Source: Alnus glutinosa (Eukaryota > Streptophyta > Magnoliopsida > Fagales > Betulaceae). Taken from it: a DNA stretch of 64,000 nt. The translations under genes and the position numbers were made by a program. Location: positions 26,282,044-26,346,043 of the forward strand of contig NC_084887.1 in assembly GCF_958979055.1 (NCBI RefSeq), written 5' to 3'. Positions within the stretch are counted from its first letter, which is position 1; each line of letters begins with the position of its first letter. Below are positions 23,601 through 33,913 of this stretch, in pieces. The notes beneath the pieces are model-generated. The model was given only the letters and a program-made list of their open reading frames with translations. It did not search any database and was not told the DNA's origin.

Positions 23601-26600
23601 TGTGGTTATTTGATAATGGTCCAAAGCAGAGGTACCAAAATAGCATTTAAGCCCTTTTTTTAATTCAGTTTAAGAGCTTGTTTTTTCGTTTTTTTTTAAA
23701 TGATTTTGAAGGATATTTTGGTAATAAATGTTCAAAAGTAGTCACGTGCAGCACAAGTGACTACTTTTCCATCTGTTTTGACACCAATTACTAACGGGCT
23801 AGCTTATTTGACACGGATTGGTAGTTCGAGGGGTCCAAATGTCACTTTTTAAAGTTTGGTGGTATAAGAGTTCTCCAAGGCGCTGGTTTGGGCCTGTGGC
23901 TTGCCGAAAAAGCTGGGCTATAAGTCTTCTCTTGGGCTTAAACGTAGGGTGGGTTTTGTGGCGGGTCGGGTGCTTAAGAGGGTAAAGTCTGTTGTTAAAG
24001 GGTTTCGGGCTGGGGCAAAGTTTAAGCCCAATGCCAATTCGGACGATGTTTCGGGCCGTAAGCTGTCGTCGGCTGATGGTGCAATATCGGGGCGGGGCTC
24101 GAGTCAGGGGTGTCTTCAGCGTCCGATGGAGTTCCATGGGAGCGCCCTTCGACCGGACGTGATCGGGTGCTCTTTCCGGGGCTAGATCCAGTGATCGGGT
24201 GCTCGTTCCTGTGGTCGAGTCAGTCAATGAGGGTGCCGTCCCTTCCTCTCTTCCGGCGCTGATGTTGCGTCCGCCGGTGTTTCTGAGTGTTATTCCTTCT
24301 GGGGTGCGGCCTTCTTTAGTTTCAAGTTCTTCCGAATCAGGGCTCATCCTTCAGCAGGCAGGGGTTCTTCCGTCAGCTGGGGTGAGGTCGAGTGTTGAGG
24401 TTTTTCAGTTTGGGGAGATTGGTGACTCGTCTGTCGGTGCTGGGAGTGATCACGTCGGCGTTGCTCTTAGTGCGCCTTCTGGTAATTCTTTGTATCGAAC
24501 ATCATCTCTCCGTCGGCAGGCAGGGATGCTTGCGGATGTCCCTGCCTTGGGAAGGAGTTTTGGTGGGGTTAATCTCTTGGGTCTTCCTGGGGTTTCGGTT
24601 TCCTTTCCCTGTGGTCAGTGGGTTTTGTTTCCTCATTGGCCAAGACCGGTCCCCTTTGTGGTTGGGCACCCCCAGTTAACTGGTTTATCGTCTAGGGTCG
24701 TTGTGGTGGGGGAATCTTCTAAGGGGGTTGATCCTAAAGGAAGTGTTGTTGGGTGCCCCCTGGTTCCTGGTTTGCCGTCTGGAATCGTTGAGGTGGGGGA
24801 TTCTTCTAAAGGGGTTGCTCCAAAGGATAGTGTTGTTGTTTACTCCAGGGTTGTGGAAGAGAGCAAGTCGTGTTTTCGCACGATGGGGGTTTCGTTCGTG
24901 GGTTCTGATCAGAAGGGATTTCTAGATTTTTTGGCTTTGATCGAGGATAAGCGCTTTGACTTTGAATCCCCTCCTAAGAAGGATAAGGAGATAAAAAGGA
25001 AAAAGGGAAAAAGAGAGGTCAAGAATCTAGAATGTTCTATCAATTTCGATGCTAGGGGAATGGGTTCTAGTCGGGACAGGGGCAAGAAGATGGGGGTTTG
25101 ATGTAATTTTCTTTTTTTGGGTTTTTCGGGTGTTTCCCTTTTTTTTTTTTTTTTTTTTTGTGTCCTTTTTGTATACTCCCTGTATGCTTAGGGGCGCCTT
25201 TTACGCTTTTTAATAATATTCTGTTTATTACCTATCACAAAAAAAGAGTAAAAGTGTTGGTAGTTTAGGGACAAGTATATTTTCCCCATTTTTTTATAGG
25301 TAATCGAAATTCATTAAAATCAAAGAGCACACCTAAGTACACAGGAAGTATACAAGAGAAACAACTAATCAAAACAAAAAAGAAAAAGAGCAAAAACGTC
25401 ATGAAAACTATAATTATGAGAACAATCATAGGCAGCCATCCAAAGGAAAAGGGTATTAAAAAAGAGGGCCTTTAACTTTGCCACTGTCCAACAAGCGAAG
25501 AGATCTCTCACTAGACAAGGCATGGCCAAGCTAAACCGAACAAGCCGAAAATAGAGTTCAATAAGGCACAAGCTGTTTCAAAATGGAGTAAAAGGTGATC
25601 AATGATTTCCCCACTCTTCTTACACAAGCAACATCAATCTACCACAATGATACGTCATTTCCTCAAGTAATCCAAAGTGAAGATCTTACCTAAAGCAGCC
25701 GACCAAACAAATAAAGCCACTCTCAAATGGGCCTTACTATACCAAATACACCTCAAAGGAAAAGGAATGTTGTCATGGGGGATTAAGACATTATAGAATG
25801 ATCTTATATCAAACAACCCTTTCTTGGAGGAGTTCCAACAAAACTTGTCCACACCATCTTGTTTTTAACTAATAGAATACAATTGATTGAAGAACGAAGT
25901 AAAGAATTCTAACTCCCAATCATGCCCCGCTCTTACTAAATTAATGTCCACTAAGGAGAACCATTAAGGAACTAAAGATAATTCGCCATAAAAGCATCCC
26001 TTAAGCAAGCAATGGTAAACAATTCCGGAACCACTTTCTTAAGGGGTTGCTCCCCACACCACCCATAATACCAAAAACTAATCTTGGAGCCGTCACCCAC
26101 CTTAAATCTAGAAAACTCCTCCCAACCTCTGCTAATGAATTTCCAAACCACCCCATTATAGAATCTTTGAATCAATTAAACTAAAATTTTCATTGCTACT
26201 AATACAATAGTAGTACAAAATCATGCCACACAAAATCACTACAATACTATCAATTCTTTTTTTGATAAATAATTCATTTCATTGATGAGCACAGAGGGGC
26301 ACAACACTATCAATTCTAAGTTGCTTATCACCATCTTGGACCTACCTCACTGAAATGTTTGCCTCCAACTTATCTCCTCAAGTAAAATACCAACTCCTAA
26401 CCATTTCCCTAGCAATCCCCCAAGTATGATGACATGCACAGATCTTTACTCAGAGGGACAAGTATTAGATCGGTGACATATTACACCATCCCAAGAAACC
26501 TTCCAAGTTTTGATGAATCCTTGACAACATACTAATTATGAATTTCTATGCAAAAAAAAAAAAAAACCAATGACCCACAATGTACCCTACCATGCAAAAT

Positions 26601-29600
26601 AAAAAATCAAAGTTAAATCAAAGTTAATCACCTGAGATAGACGCCCAGCCTCCAAAGCTTGACGAAATCTAGACTTTAATGCCTCGGCAACAGCTTTTAC
26701 TTCCTTCTCAGGCACAGCAAAGCACACAGAATGCTCGCTACTAGCCTAAACACTCAATTAATGAGCATCGTCAATGTTGTACCATTTGAAACTACCATAA
26801 AATTGAAAAGAGAAGATCAAGGAACCTGAGATATCATAATAACATTGGCTCCCACGTCTTTTACAGCACCAAAAATAGCATGAGCTGTACCTGGAACACC
26901 AGCCATTCCAGTTCTGGGAAAAGTGAAAAATGAAGAAGAGTTAGAAGGAATGTTATAAATGGGTATAAAAAGTAAATACAGTAAGAAATTTATAAAGATA
27001 AAGAAATAGGCAGCAACAATCACTGTGATCCATGGCTCACCCCTCAACATTTACAAGGGCCAAGTTGTCTATCGTTGCAAATCCTTTGACAAGAGACTCC
27101 AAATTTTGGGCACCTTCTTTGTCACTAACTAAAGAGTGGCAAATCTTCGTTCCAGGAGCAGAGAGGTTGAAAATATTCCTTATTATAATTGGAATGCTAT
27201 ATTGCATCACTGGAATTATGGTGCGGGGGTGTAATACATTTGCCCCAAAATATGACTGCACTTTTTTGAAGTTCATGTTAAAAATGTGCATTTAGAAATC
27301 CTCAACAACTTTGAGAGAAATGTATGGTCAAGCTCACCATTTCCCAGGCCTCTTGATAAGATAGTGTCCTCAGAATCACTGCCTCACTAACTGCAGAAGA
27401 GATGATCCTCAGCATTGAATCAAACCCACATTAATGTTGCTTTAGAACATTCCAGAAAAGCATTGTTCCATTATTAGAATGATTTTGCAAGAAACATAGG
27501 TAGAGGTAGATCTCTTGTAAATATTTACTACCATTGATAAATTTCTCAAGTACACATTCTAAAATACAAGTAATTGGTAACATGGAGGACAAGCATCAAA
27601 TGAGGGCCAGCACAAACCTTTTCTGGGATCCGCACTGTAAACACCATCAACGTCTGTCCAAATTGTGACTTGACCGGCCCTAAATAGAGCACCCATGATA
27701 GCTGCAGAGAAGTCACTTCCATCTCTCTTCAAGGTAGTAGGAATGTTTTGCATTGTGCTAGCAATAAAACCCGTTGCAATGATTGTCTTAGACGGATTTT
27801 GGGAATACCATTTCTCAAGTCTTTTGTCAGATTCTACGTAATCAGGATCAACTTGATTAGAACTAGTAGGATTTACAATAAGGACTTCCCTTGTATCCAT
27901 CCAGTTGCAGTCCATTCCAGTCTGCAGGAGCCAAAAGAAGAAAAAAGAAAATGAACGCAAAGGACAACAGGTATGTACAAGATAATTGGAAAATTTACAT
28001 TTAGCAGACACTTTAAATAATGAGCAAACAATCACCAGACCTTTCTAACGACAGATGACAACAGATCAGCAGACCATAGTTCTCCATGTCCTACAACAAA
28101 ATCCATAAAAGATTCTGTTGTATGACCAGCTGCAAGTCACAAAGCATGGAAGTCAATATTATATGTAGAATCCCTAACTTGGAAGCATACCCAAAATGAA
28201 ACCGAAAAATCAATAATCATATAGTATGAGTGTTCATGTAGGTCAGTAAATGAAATCAGAAAATGACACATAAGAAGGAATCATTTACAAACAGCTAAAA
28301 ATTGCAGCAAAATAGCAATATCTTTTTGATAAGTGCAATAGCGAACAGTAATTTAAGCCAAAATCATAAATCAAGAATTAAGAGTGCATCTCTTAAAGTT
28401 AGTTCAAAGCATATATTATTATCGCACTAGCAGGAACATTGCATATCTAATGCTGAAAGTTTGACTAAGGTGTAATACAGAGAAGTGCCAGTGTGTCGTA
28501 GAGATATAACCCAAAGTGCACAGTCAAGTTGCAATTTGAGCTCCTTAGAATCACTTATAAAAGCTCAATCTCATCTAATAAGGACCAACCAATGTGAAAC
28601 TTTCTAGAGTACCAAAATATACATCCTCAGTGCAAGTCAAAATTCAACTCATCAAAAAAATAAAAAAATAAAATCCACTTTTTCCCTGTTCAGCTCTATC
28701 AGAAGCCATATCCTCCATGGCTCCATCACAATTTTGACTAACATGTTTTTTTTTTTTTAATACACTTATGGAGGATTGAGTAACTGTATTGTCCATACCA
28801 AAAGTCCAAGATGGTATCCTAACATTAAAGGTGTGTTCAATACATATCCCATACTATTGAAGAAGTACTAGATTCATCATAAATGTAGTTAAAGAAGCCA
28901 TAAAAGTTTTTTTATTTTTTTATTTTTTTGCTTGGTAATTAACTTACGCATCCAATGGGATTTGAACCCACAGAAGCCACAAAATATATTCTAGGTTTAC
29001 CATATGTGCTCTTTAAGATTCCATAAGTGTAATAGAGATAGAATATCATGCTTGCTTGAAAAGAGAACCAATGAAAATTGGGAAAAAAAACTACTCCCTG
29101 GCTAACACACGTCATGTCATGTAGCTAGTAGTACAAACCTATTAGATAATTATAAATATTAAATCTCTGACTATCTTGAGTTCACTGTTAGATTCACACC
29201 CACCACTTCTAATAAACTCTATTCCAAATTGTGAATGGATTGGACAGCCACCAATTTCAAGATGTTCACCACCAACAAGAAATGAAGTAAATAAATAAAT
29301 AAGAAGCAATATCAAGATAACATGACAGATCCAGTTGGATATGAGCGATCATGAAACAGGCTAGGGTTCCAATCTTTAAGCTGAATATGACAATATCAGG
29401 CATGGGTTTGAAATATAGTAAATTATTAAGAGGATAGAGGTTAGGCCCTACAATTATATTCTTGCGTGCACACACATGTAAATACCAAAAGAGATAGAGA
29501 GAGAAAAAGTCTCATACCTATATATATCGCACGAAGCATTGCTTTAAGGTTGCTGATGTCATGATGCAACCGTGATAAGAATCTAGCAAGATCATCCCCT

Positions 29601-31667
29601 TCTAGTAGGTCAAGCGCAGTTGATTTGTGCTTCTCTAAAACAGCATCCAATGCAGATATATAGGATTCATCCCGTGATTGAGCTTTGTCAATGAGGTCAT
29701 ACATCATATCTGTGACTTTTGACATTGCAGAGACAACCACTAACTTCCTTTCTGAATCATCGTTAACAATAATATCTGCTACATTTTTAATTCTTTCTGA
29801 GCTTCCCACGCAGGTACCACCAAATTTATGAACAGACCATGTGTCACCTTTGGGAAGCTGTACCTTTTCCGCAGATTCATCCAGTAAAACATCTAACAGT
29901 GCATGGAGAGGAAGGTATTACAGACAAAACTTTACAGTTATGTTCAACAAGATCATAAGCAAAGTTCAAACATGCTATGACACAGACGGCAGATAACGAA
30001 CCTCTAACTGAAGTAAAAATGCGGGTATTTGATGTCCCTCTGCTTCCCCACCGAGAAACAAAACCCATTCTGAAAAAAAAAAAGAAAAAAAAGCGCTTCA
30101 TAAATATATAAACAGCATGATAATGGGAGACAATATTTGCAGAAAACCTAGAGGGTGAACTTTGATTGACACTGGATAGCTCAGAAGTAGAAACATTATA
30201 AAAAATATATATATAAAGGACATGTGAGGAGGTAACCATGCAATCCATATAAGATACTTGATTTCCTATTTGAACAGCAAGATATTGTTCAAATAAGAAA
30301 TTGCAGCAACCCAATATTATGAATGATTGAACAATACAAATAAAATCATGAAGCATACGCATAACATGTTACAACCTGTTTCTTAAGTATTGGTACTATC
30401 ACTAATCATACACCATGGAATTAAAACTTTGAAATTCATTCATAATTGAATATTGTTAAAGTAAAGAAACCTTTTCTGCAACTACATGGAGAAACTACTA
30501 GTGGTTTTCCACAATAAATAAGGTATTCTGGAAATTTCTAATCCCGCAGGGTGCATGAGTTAAATTAATAAGCAATATGTGTGTCTGTGTCTTTGTACGT
30601 ATATTATGGAAGATAGACCAACCCTTTCTCTTTTCCAGCATAACCAACTTTTAATCAATTTCTTTCTTTTTTTCTTTTTTTTTTGATAGGTAAGAGATCA
30701 ATTTTATAGAAAAAGCGTAAGGCGCCCCTTAGTCCCCAAAATCAAATTCAACGACTAGTCTCCCTCTCAGTCCCCAAAATCAAATTCAACTACTTGGACA
30801 CACAACTTCAACTCAAATATTCTCTCACCTAACTAGGTCATTATTCAGTGCTAATCCTGGGAATGAAGATCTATATACGGTCCTTATTTTAAAACTCAAC
30901 TCAACTAAGCTTTAAATCCAATCAAATTGGTGTTTAAGGAGCTTTTTGCAATTGATAGGGGTGGGCCACCATTCTATCCTATTCAAAATTATACTCTTTG
31001 TTACCTTCCTTTTTATCATTACATTTCTCATAACGTCCACTGATGTTGTTTGAGGCCTCCCTCGACCTCTTTTCATTCTGTGAACTGAACTAAATTATTC
31101 TTTCTCATTTTGCATAAAGAAGCCGCCGCTCTCAAGAACCAATCCTGTACACTTGCTCTTCATAGCCAGACTTATACCATTGCATCAGACAATGGCGCCC
31201 AAGTACTATCCCATCTCCTACGTGAATTCAGCTCTAGCTATGGTCAGATTCCATACTGTGATAAAGTGATTGCATGAGCCACATGCAAGTAACCATAAAG
31301 AAACACAGCAAATCCATCCAACTCTAATGCTTATATTTAAAATTGAACCAACAACAACTTCAATCCCGTTTGGTTGGTGAGAAATTGCAGGAAAATAAAC
31401 CAAACCCAAACTTGAGATTTTTTTTTTTTTTCTTTTAATTTTTCTGAACAATCTCTTCATTCATTTGCTTCACTTTCTCGGGAACCAAACAGAAAATAAA
31501 GCTGGAAAGTAACGAATGAACGTGAAAGAAAAGTGAGTACACCTGCAAATAGGGGAGTGGCGAGGAAGGGAGAGTGTACGGCATTGCGATTGGCAGATCT
31601 TCTTGGGCTTCGCGTGGCGAGGCAATGACTTCGGAGAGTGAGAGATCGCAGCTGAGAGAGAGGCCAT
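14115..31667 (-). CDS. AK-HSDH: Bifunctional aspartate kinase-homoserine dehydrogenase, plastid, 912 aa
   Basis: Eighteen exons on the minus strand: 31667-31543, 30069-30002, 29892-29518, 28129-28041, 27921-27618, 27390-27338, 27255-27041, 26913-26826, 26745-26632, 20780-20682, 20363-20169, 19748-19666, 17382-17157, 16840-16695, 16476-16341, 15164-15081, 14993-14901 and 14360-14115. Every junction is GT-AG and frame-consistent (913 codons with stop). A Ser/Arg/Lys-rich plastid transit peptide precedes the kinase (KFGG at residues 87-90, SYFGANVLHPRT, then regulatory ACT repeats from about 400). The dehydrogenase NAD site GIIGPGLIG is at 557-565, followed by VITPNKKANSG and SGTLSYIFNNF. The enzyme catalyses the first and third steps from aspartate to threonine, isoleucine and methionine and is typically threonine-inhibited. 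The length matches the family. The 5.85-kb intron 9 is inflated by nested transposons. Confidence 0.96.
15575..16207. mobile_element. hAT-type non-autonomous element in AK-HSDH intron
   Basis: The termini TAGGGGTGAAAATG and the reverse-complemented right end TAGGAGTGAAAATG are inverted repeats. The flanking 8-mers are GGAAGACA (15567-15574) and GGCAGACA (16208-16215), a 7/8 match of hAT length. The interior has many GCGGATAACCGC-like palindromic pieces (around 15610-15720 and 16060-16180) and no transposase. It lies in the intron between the exons ending at 16341 and starting at 15164. Confidence 0.78.
17780..18338 (+). mobile_element. 5'-truncated LINE with zf-RVT domain and target duplication
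   Basis: It encodes the reverse-transcriptase zinc-binding region of a plant LINE ORF2 (PRIAFFLWATALGKILTVNN, then RCCLCKNDEETILIHC), then decayed frames, AATAAAATTATTATTCG and an A-tail. The flanks carry TTTGCTGCAACAT (17767-17779) and TTTCCTGCAACAT (18339-18351), a 12/13 match. It is a dead insertion in an AK-HSDH intron, antisense to the gene. An internal tandem repeat of about 108 bp (around 18080-18260) is present. Confidence 0.85.
21287..21529. mobile_element. Tourist-like (PIF/Harbinger) MITE
   Basis: The element begins GGGCTTGTTTGGGT, ends ATCCAAACAAGCCC, and is flanked by TTA on both sides (21284-21286 and 21530-21532). Its length is 243 bp, it is A/T-rich and non-coding. The TTA duplication with GGGCTTGTTTGG ends fits the Tourist group. 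It lies in intron 9 of AK-HSDH. Confidence 0.85.
22860..23654. mobile_element. Inner inverted-repeat element nested in the fold-back element
   Basis: Arms of about 200 bp are inverted copies. The left GGGTTAAATGTTATTTTGGT, CCATTATCAAATAGTCACCT and GGCCACGTGTCCCATATGCA pair with the reverse-complemented right GGGCTTAAATGCTATTTTGG, CCATTATCAAATAACCACAT and TGCCACGTGTCTCATATACC. The core at 23085-23395 is a G/C-rich array of imperfect GGGTGGG/CCCACCC units. The ORF across it is an artefact of that array. Confidence 0.75.
23871..25246 (+). mobile_element. LINE copy carrying ORF1 only, with LINE 3' tail
   Basis: LINE ORF1 sequence is followed directly by a LINE 3' tail (TGTATACTCCCTGTATGCTT, GGGGCGCCTTTTACGC, AATAATATT, CCTATC and an A-run) with no ORF2. 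The flanking target reads ATAAGAG on the left and (A)AAGAG on the right; joining the flanks restores the fold-back arm. The tail resembles those of ORF2-bearing copies in this window (47190-47255 plus strand, 51721-51790 minus strand). It is inserted in intron 9 of AK-HSDH, antisense to it. Confidence 0.72.
24199..25101 (+). CDS. LINE ORF1 protein, C-terminal part, 300-codon open frame
   Basis: The frame is open for 300 codons and ends KREVKNLECSINFDARGMGS then a basic tail. An E-x-x-N-L-x-x-S-I-N-[YF] block near the end is typical of the ORF1 C-terminus just before ORF2 in plant LINEs, as I remember them. The middle has two near-repeats around VVVGESSKGVDPKGSVVGCP and VEVGDSSKGVAPKDSVVV. The upstream 94-codon frame (23901-24185) continues the same protein in another phase (LGLKRRVGFVAGRV), so a frameshift separates the halves. 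It is G/T-rich compared with nearby introns. It is not a host gene. Confidence 0.6.
   Translation: MLVPVVESVNEGAVPSSLPALMLRPPVFLSVIPSGVRPSLVSSSSESGLILQQAGVLPSAGVRSSVEVFQFGEIGDSSVGAGSDHVGVALSAPSGNSLYRTSSLRRQAGMLADVPALGRSFGGVNLLGLPGVSVSFPCGQWVLFPHWPRPVPFVVGHPQLTGLSSRVVVVGESSKGVDPKGSVVGCPLVPGLPSGIVEVGDSSKGVAPKDSVVVYSRVVEESKSCFRTMGVSFVGSDQKGFLDFLALIEDKRFDFESPPKKDKEIKRKKGKREVKNLECSINFDARGMGSSRDRGKKMGV
25288..26190 (-). mobile_element. 5'-truncated LINE, ORF2 C-terminal remains
   Basis: The minus strand reads [20 protein letters not shown], then LRVALFVWSAALGKIFTLDY and a degenerate downstream region, the usual zf-RVT end of plant LINE ORF2. The 3' end abuts a T-run at 25288 (plus strand), followed by AGGTAATCGAAATTCATT. 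Stops and shifts break the frame. It lies next to, and in the opposite orientation to, the ORF1-only LINE. Confidence 0.75.
26258..26305 (-). mobile_element. 48-bp LINE tail insertion with 12-bp target duplication
   Basis: ACTATCAATTCT occurs exactly at 26246-26257 and 26306-26317. Between them is a T-run, GATAAATAATTCATTTCATT and GATGAGCACAGAGGGGC, which is the extreme 3' end of a LINE in minus orientation. It is an extremely 5'-truncated but real retrotransposition event in an AK-HSDH intron. Confidence 0.8.
28915..28985 (-). mobile_element. Possible tRNA-derived SINE fragment
   Basis: The minus strand contains GGTTCAAATCCCATTGG, a good B box, next to a T-rich (A-rich on the minus strand) stretch. 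No convincing A box or target duplication was seen. It is intronic in AK-HSDH. Confidence 0.3.
30671..30735 (-). mobile_element. LINE 3'-tail fragment in AK-HSDH intron 1
   Basis: A T-run is followed by GATAGGTAAGAGATCAATTT and AAAAAGCGTAAGGCGCCCC, the same tail as at 51721-51790. No ORF2 sequence follows; instead there is a short duplicated block (CCCCAAAATCAAATTCAAC at about 30734 and 30774). Confidence 0.7.
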
Positions 31668-32696
31668 GGCTGCGCTACGAGAGAGAAAAACAGAGAGTCT
31701 GGGTTTTGGTGGCTCTATGGGCTGGTTGGCGGCTTTTGTTTATGAAAACGATTCGGCTCCACGAATGGGATAGCAATTTAACTGTTTATGAAAATGATTT
31801 AGCTGTTTAAGAAATTTAGCTAAATTTATGCGTTTAATTAAATTTTTTTGAATTGTTAATTATTTATTAAGACTGTTTAAATAAATTTTGAGTTACCGAC
31901 CATCTACTAGGCAGATAAATCTCATGAACTATCTCTAATTTGATCAGCCAAGTGTTGTGACGAATCGACTCCTCAGTCCAGGCTAATTCATTTGCTAAAA
32001 GTTTTGTTATTATTTTTAAATATATACTTCAGATATTATTATCTTAAATTTTATTATCATAATTTCCGTATTATTGGTAGAATTAGAAATTATTGTAAAC
32101 CCTGTAGACCAGTACAATCTTGCCACGTAAGGTCACTTCTCATTTATCAGTGGAATTAGTCAGTACCGCAGTGTCAGTTGCTCAGTTCGTGACTTCGTGG
32201 AGATGCTCTGTGCAAATGTGCAATGGCCCTTTTGATGGTGACCCCACTGAAAAATAAATAAAATTCTGAATATGAAACGTGCTTTTGTGGACAATATCAT
32301 GCAATTATGGCAATTCATGTCCTGGCCAACACTAACACGAATTACTTATGGTCCGTTTGGAATGTTAAATGCCAATATCATACAATTTATTGTGAGGTTT
32401 AACTTTGTTAAATAAAATTTTTTAAAAAAATTTTAAAATTTAAATAAAATATAATTTATTTAAAAAAAATAGAATATTATTCAGAATAATATTTAAAACA
32501 AACTCACTTAACTCATTTGATATGTTTAGACTCAAAAATAATTTATTTAACATGTTTTACCAAACTCAACATGACTAGTTTCATTCTGTATTAATATATA
32601 TATATATTCAAGCTGATCCTTAACTCTCTAATTTCATGTCAAGTTTGCGAATTTTATCAAAAATTATCAACCTTAATTTAAATATAGATATATATT

Positions 32697-33134
32697 GAGA
32701 AAAGTACACATATCCCCCTTAATTGTCAATGTGCTCTCTCAATTATCAACTGTGTCAACATCTCCCTAAAGCCCTAAACTACCAAATAATGTCAATGTAC
32801 CAAATAACAAAAATACCCTTCACAAAATTATAAAAATTATTAAAATGATATAAAAATTTTAAAAAAATAAATAAAAACCAAGGCTTTTCATTTTTTTTTA
32901 AAATATTTTGTGTTCTATAATTTTTAGTTTGTGCTATCTTTTTTTAAAAAAATAGATTTAGTTTTTTTATTGAATTTATAAGTATTTGTGTTAAGGTTAT
33001 TTTTGTCTTTTTGTTGGCTTTAGGGTGCATTAACAATTTTTAATATTTTAAGAAATACATTGATACAATTCATAGTTTTGGAAATAAATCAACAATAAAG
33101 TGGTAAATTGAGCGGAGTATGTGTACCTTTTCTA
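32697..33134. mobile_element. Non-coding TIR element, GAAAAGTACA family, copy 2
   Basis: The left end GAGAAAAGTACACATATCCC matches the reverse-complemented right end GTAGAAAAGGTACACATACT. Inner blocks such as TTAATTGTCAATGT and the A/T-rich body with GGGTGCATTAACAAT resemble copy 1 at 9472-10036. There is no ORF and no clear target duplication. Confidence 0.65.
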
Positions 33135-33354
33135 CATACGTTCCTACTAAAATAATATTTATAAACCGGGTGAAGCTGAAGCCAGGCCTTGGTTCCAAGC
33201 TTAGCCCAAACATTGGTTCCAATCTTAGCCCACGTGAGGTGGATCCCAATCTAGACCAGACGACTTTAGCCTAGTCAGTTTCTGTATTGACCCGATATTC
33301 ATGTTTACTAAGCCCAAATACTTATCCTTTCCCTTTTCCCTCTCCTCTCTGATT

Positions 33355-33410
33355 AAGACAAGGTTTGGTGACTTGTCTGCCTTTGACCAAGTCACCAAAC
33401 CTTTCGTCTT
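33355..33410 (+). other. Short strong hairpin
   Basis: AAGAC..GGTTTGGTGACTTG is followed, after a loop of about 13 nt, by CAAGTCACCAAACC..GTCTT. The core 14 bp pair perfectly and the arms extend with bulges. It may be a decayed small inverted repeat or a transcribed hairpin; no small-RNA evidence is available. Confidence 0.55.
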
Positions 33411-33467
33411 GGTTAAACTCTCTAATTGGATAGTTTATACTTTTAAGGAAGACAACGTATATTCTCA

Positions 33468-33505
<38 letters not shown>

Positions 33506-33913
33506 GTAAAAATTATAATTTAAATTTAAAATTTAATAATAATTTCTATTGCCATATAAGAGAATATACATTTGAAATTATGAAAGTAGGAATGTACATG
33601 ACATTTTTCTTTACTTAAATAAACAAAATTAACGAATGTCTTCTTCAAACGATTATGCATAAGAAAAATATTTTTGAGTTACTAAATTTCCTTATAAATT
33701 TAATTGTGATTATCTTAATAGTGAAAAAACTAAGTAATAAAATTTGATAAGTAAAATTAATTATTTTATAACTGACGTGATAAATGTTATATAAATTGCC
33801 AGCAATATTTTTTTAATGCATTATATATCCCCTCTGCCGGATAAAATAGAACCCTAACAAACAAATGTTTAAAAAACCTGGCAACCAAGTTGTCTGCCAA
33901 AGCAGAACCATGG

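Larger units (their letters stand above)
22467..25287. mobile_element. Large fold-back (long-TIR) element, interrupted by two later elements
   Basis: The left arm from 22467 (GGGGTGTAATACATTTTAGT, CCAAACTTTAAAAAGTAACA, CGTGTCAAAT, CATGTGTGCTGCACATGACT) is matched in reverse complement by the right arm. The right arm is split: 23690-23873 gives CCAAACTTTAAAAAGTGACA, CGTGTCAAAT and a TGCTGCACGTGACT block, and 25248-25287 gives GGGGAAAATATACTTGTCCC and ACTACCAACACTTTTAC. The split is exactly where a LINE ORF1 copy sits. Arms exceed 200 bp. A G/C-rich palindromic block (22738-22842, GGGGTGGCC type) follows the left arm. There is no transposase. Confidence 0.75.

Noticed and set aside
24199..25101. 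300-codon ORF as a host gene
   Set aside because: Its C-terminal block, 3' tail, A-run and insertion junctions show it is LINE ORF1.
28915..28985. Functional tRNA gene
   Set aside because: Only a B-box-like block is present; no acceptor stem or cloverleaf can be drawn.
31543..31810. Plus-strand ORF over the AK-HSDH transit-peptide exon
   Set aside because: It is antisense to an exon that splices into a complete AK-HSDH frame.
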